In this document: one piece after another, positions 59,330 to 64,000 of the stretch
How the letters are laid out: each line of letters opens with the position of its first letter
How positions within the stretch are numbered: the first letter of the stretch is position 1
DNA from: Kitasatospora aureofaciens
GTDB taxonomy: Bacteria; Actinomycetota; Actinomycetes; Streptomycetales; Streptomycetaceae
NCBI GenBank assembly: GCA_000720845.1
Contig: JODU01000013.1
Location: 149,037 to 213,036 of the forward strand
Length of the DNA stretch: 64,000 bases
Reading direction: 5' to 3'
Program-made: the position numbers and the translations under genes
Notes under the pieces: generated by a model
Told to the model about the DNA's origin: nothing
The model's database searches: none
The model's input: the letters and a program-made list of their open reading frames with translations, nothing else

Positions 59330-60133
59330 ATGAACCACGACACGACCTCCTCCACCCGCGGGGAGAGCCTCCTGTCCACGCACTCCGTGTACGGGGCCCC
59401 CTGCTGGGTGAGTCTCACCAGCCGTGATCTGCGGGCCACCGAGGACTTCTACACCGCCGTGCTGGGCTGGCGGTGGCGGCCCGCCAAGCTGGGCGAGCCC
59501 TTCCGGATCGCCCTGGCCGACGGGGTGCCCGTCGCCGGGATCGCCGCCGTCGCCGCGATGTGGCAGATGGCGGTGGCCTGGACGCCGTACTTCGCCGTGC
59601 GCAGCGCGGACGAGGCCGTGTCCCGGGCGCAGGAGCGAGGCGGCACCACCGCGGTCGGGCCGATCTCCCTGCCGCCGGGGCGTGCGGCCCTGCTCGCCGA
59701 CCGGGACGGTGCGACGTTCGGGATCTGGGAGGGCGAGCTGTTCTCGGACTGGGACGCCTGGCGCACCAAGCGACCCGCCTTCATCCGGCTGCACACCCGT
59801 GACGCCTTCGACGCCGCCATCTTCTACGGCGAGATCTTCGAGTGGGCGTCGGGACAGGGCTGCTGCGAGGTCCGGTACGAGGGCGACGAGGTGGTCCTGC
59901 GCCACGAGGGCGAGGTCGTGGCCCGCATCGAGTCGGGAGCGCTGGGGGCGGCCCCCGACCCGGCCGTCCGGCCGCACTGGCAGATCCACTTCGCGGTCGA
60001 GGACGTCACGGCCTGCGCCCGCGTCGCGGAGCGGCACGGCGGCAGCGTGCTCTCGCTGAGCGCCGACGAGGCGGTGCTCCGGGACGCCGACGGCGCGCAG
60101 TTCACGGTGACCGCGCGCCGTCTCGGCAGCTGA
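59330..60133 (+). CDS. Double VOC (glyoxalase/bleomycin resistance-like) protein
   Basis: 267 aa with two VOC domains: the first (about 22-130) contains CWVSLTSRDLRATEDFYTAVLGW, the second (about 140-262) RPAFIRLHTRDAFDAAIFYGEIFEW and WQIHFAVEDVTACARVAERHGG. Similar to the Streptomyces 27-kDa antigen-like VOC proteins. Metal and ligand unknown. AGGA about 11 nt before the ATG. Confidence 0.88.
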   Translation: MNHDTTSSTRGESLLSTHSVYGAPCWVSLTSRDLRATEDFYTAVLGWRWRPAKLGEPFRIALADGVPVAGIAAVAAMWQMAVAWTPYFAVRSADEAVSRAQERGGTTAVGPISLPPGRAALLADRDGATFGIWEGELFSDWDAWRTKRPAFIRLHTRDAFDAAIFYGEIFEWASGQGCCEVRYEGDEVVLRHEGEVVARIESGALGAAPDPAVRPHWQIHFAVEDVTACARVAERHGGSVLSLSADEAVLRDADGAQFTVTARRLGS

Positions 60134-60143
60134 CCTCACCGGC

Positions 60144-62287
<2,144 letters not shown>

Positions 62288-62291
<4 letters not shown>

Positions 62292-62803
62292 CGGGCCTCC
62301 TCCAGAATGCCGTCGCGGGTACGTGCCCGGCCGGCCACCTGGGCCACCGGCATGATCTCTCGCGGCACTTCCAGCCCCTCCTGGGTGATCGGCTCGGGCG
62401 ACCTCTCCACCAGCGGGACGCGTTCGCCGGCGCGGGCGCGGCGCGAGAACCAGATGACCTTCGCCCCGGTGTCGGTGGCGCAGCAGCCCCAGCCGTCGCT
62501 GTTGGCGGCGAGGTGCTGCAGACAGGTGCGCAGGTCCTGGTCGACCCGGAGCGCCTGGTCGTTGCCCCCCACGGCCGTGATGAGGTGCTGGTGGTTCCAC
62601 CACATCTCGATCGACGTGTTCTTGTCGCTGGCGTGCTCGTCGATCGCCCGGAGCAGCATCTCCGCGCCCGAGCAGACGGGGTCGACGAGGTTGTCCAGGT
62701 TCCAGAACCGGAGGTGAGCGGCCAGGATGCGCCTGACCTGTCCGACCCGTTCCGGGCTCACTTCCACGTCGAGGTGGTAGTAGCAGGGCACTGCGGTCTT
62801 CAT
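62288..62803 (-). CDS. Pep2A-like regulatory protein upstream of glgX
   Basis: 171 aa with an HATPase-like fold by eye: MKTAVPCYYHLDVEV opening, MLLRAIDEHASDKNTSIEMWWNHQHLITAVGGND, SDGWGCCATDTGAKVIWFSRRA. It resembles the degenerate ATPase-domain proteins (Pep2A-type) linked to glg genes in Streptomyces; the name is tentative. ATG with GAGGAG upstream; coupled to glgX. Confidence 0.6.
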
Positions 62804-63082
62804 CGTCGTGGCTCCTCACCGCGAAGGCTCTCGCTCCTCCTCGTCCCTTGGGGGACGGGCTCCCCGATCACGAAGCGTGAGCGCTGATCGCTTCTGAGTC
62901 ACTCCAGAGTGGGAGCGGTAGTCCATTCGTGCAACACGAACCGTTCGGGGGCCGGAATCCGGGGCCGGAGCGGGCGGCGGAAAGCAGTTGAAGATCCAAC
63001 AAGACGGGGCGTCACCACCCGTGCACCATGTGTGAAGAACTCGATCGTCCGTATCACCGGACCGTCCGGAAGGTGACCGGCC

Positions 63083-63355
63083 ATGCTGCTCCCCGCGAAG
63101 AGCGAAGTCGCCCGGCAGCTGCGGCATTACCGCGCCTGGGAACGCTCGATGCTGGCGTCCCCCACGGACCTCACCGTCCGGGCCACCTTCGAGGACGCCG
63201 GTTACACCCTCTGCGTGCTGATGGGGAAGCGCTGCGCACGCGAGGCCGCGGACGCCGCCGAGAGGTATCTGCGGACGAACCTGGTCACCCATGCGCAGGA
63301 ACAGCCGGAGCGGCTCGCCCCGTCGGGGCACAAGGCCCCCTCGGGCGCGGTCTGA
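63083..63355 (+). CDS. DUF5133 domain protein
   Basis: 90 aa. Contains the DUF5133 pattern LLPAKSEVARQLRHYRAWERSMLA, FEDAGYTLCVLMGKRCAREAADAAERYL. Widespread small Streptomyces protein of unknown role, in several copies per genome. GGAAGGTGACC just before ATG 63083. Upstream 279-nt gap to the Pep2-like gene shows no other gene. Confidence 0.85.
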   Translation: MLLPAKSEVARQLRHYRAWERSMLASPTDLTVRATFEDAGYTLCVLMGKRCAREAADAAERYLRTNLVTHAQEQPERLAPSGHKAPSGAV

Positions 63356-63417
63356 CCCGATCGGCCCAACCCAATGGGCCGGGCCCGCGCCCGGCCCCCG
63401 AGCACGGCGGAGGTGAG

Positions 63418-64000
63418 ATGCTGATGAGCGCGACCGTGGGGATCGGACGTATCCCGGTCCGGGACGTCCAGCCGGTGGTGGAGAACGGCAGGCGTCCGGC
63501 GAAGGCGGTGACGGGAGAGACGTTCGAGGTCACCGCCACCGTGTTCCGGGAGGGGCACGACGCGGTGGCCGCCAACGTCGTGCTGAAGGACCCCGAGGGC
63601 CGGCCGGGGCCCTGGACGCCGATGCGGGAGCTGGCCCCGGGCAGCGACCGCTGGGGAGCCGAGGTCACCCCGGACGCGCCGGGGAACTGGACGTACCGGG
63701 TGGAGGCGTGGAGCGACCCCGTCGCCACCTGGCGGCACACCGCGCGCATCAAGGTCCCGGCCGGCATCGACGCCGGCCTGGTGCTCGAGGAGGGGGCCGA
63801 GCTGTACCGGCGGGCCGCCGCGGGAGTACCGAAGGACGCCGGGCGGGCGGTGGTGCTGGCCGCGGCGACGACCCTGCTCGACGACACGCTGCCCGTGGCC
63901 ACCCGGCTGGCGGCGGCGTTGACGCCGGAGGTGGACGCGGTCCTGGCCCGCCACCCGCTGCGCGAGCTGGTCACCTCCTCCGAGCCGCTGCCCCTGCTCG
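63418..64000 (+). CDS. glgE: GlgE maltosyltransferase, N-terminal part (runs off the right edge)
   Basis: The open frame begins at ATG 63418 (or 63424) after GGAGGTGAG and continues to the end of the window. Its 194 residues match the GlgE N-terminal domains: IGRIPVRDVQPVVENGRRPA, TFEVTATVFREGHDAVAANV and DPEGRPGPWTPMRELAPGS. GlgE extends alpha-1,4-glucan from maltose-1-phosphate. Catalytic domain not visible. Confidence 0.92.
   Translation, partial: MLMSATVGIGRIPVRDVQPVVENGRRPAKAVTGETFEVTATVFREGHDAVAANVVLKDPEGRPGPWTPMRELAPGSDRWGAEVTPDAPGNWTYRVEAWSDPVATWRHTARIKVPAGIDAGLVLEEGAELYRRAAAGVPKDAGRAVVLAAATTLLDDTLPVATRLAAALTPEVDAVLARHPLRELVTSSEPLPLL

Overview
The window is about 73% G+C, with Streptomyces-style codon use, frequent GTG starts, many ATGA/GTGA stop-start overlaps, and families typical of the genus: isorenieratene-type crt genes, mycothiol-dependent isomerase fold, SpoIIE phosphatase, SigB/F-type sigma factor, GlgE pathway. 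I read it as accessory chromosome of a Streptomyces or a very close relative. No rRNA, tRNA, insertion sequence, prophage or CRISPR array was recognised. Both edges cut genes: a UV-damage glycosylase-like gene on the left and glgE on the right.

Positions 1-10150 hold photoprotection and isoprenoid genes. A minus-strand operon crtI-crtB-Rieske gene-UV glycosylase diverges from crtY-(small ORF)-crtU. Next come a minus-strand SRPBCC / phytoene-dehydrogenase-like / SDR operon. The prenyl diphosphate synthase that would feed the carotenoid pathway lies 15 kb away (18530-19573) at the head of an operon with a two-gene ABC transporter. A class I terpene synthase (14509-15591) lies between. From 10.4 to 21.2 kb there is a run of secreted proteins: S1 protease, CAP protein, a short peptide and two tandem SH3b-like proteins. 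A CPA2 antiporter and a small membrane protein are also here.

Positions 21.3-29.2 kb look like stress and redox genes: an overlapping nucleotidyltransferase-BON-metallophosphoesterase operon, a GNAT protein and a molybdopterin oxidoreductase flanking a LacI-type operator, a helical partner protein, DoxX and hemerythrin. Positions 29.3-37.4 kb carry an epimerase-like protein that has lost its catalytic Tyr and Lys, two transporters and small redox enzymes. Positions 37.6-48.6 kb carry a kinase, a TetR-SDR-ADH operon behind three abutting 17-bp operator repeats, a PucR-type regulator with two HTH segments, a YciO-type protein, hydrolases, a TauD-type dioxygenase and aldo/keto reductases.

Positions 48-64 kb hold stand-alone LigD-like phosphoesterase and ligase modules, a PAS-GAF-SpoIIE-HATPase regulator, a TetR/MFS pair, an NPP1 protein, a stand-alone hemC, a sigma factor, an ANTAR protein, a double VOC protein, and a glycogen/alpha-glucan block (glgX, a Pep2-like gene, a DUF5133 gene, glgE). 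Several genes have a TAnnnT box exactly 6-7 nt before the start codon and no usable Shine-Dalgarno site, which points to leaderless mRNAs; I used this to choose starts. All functions come from reading the translations by eye, with no database search.
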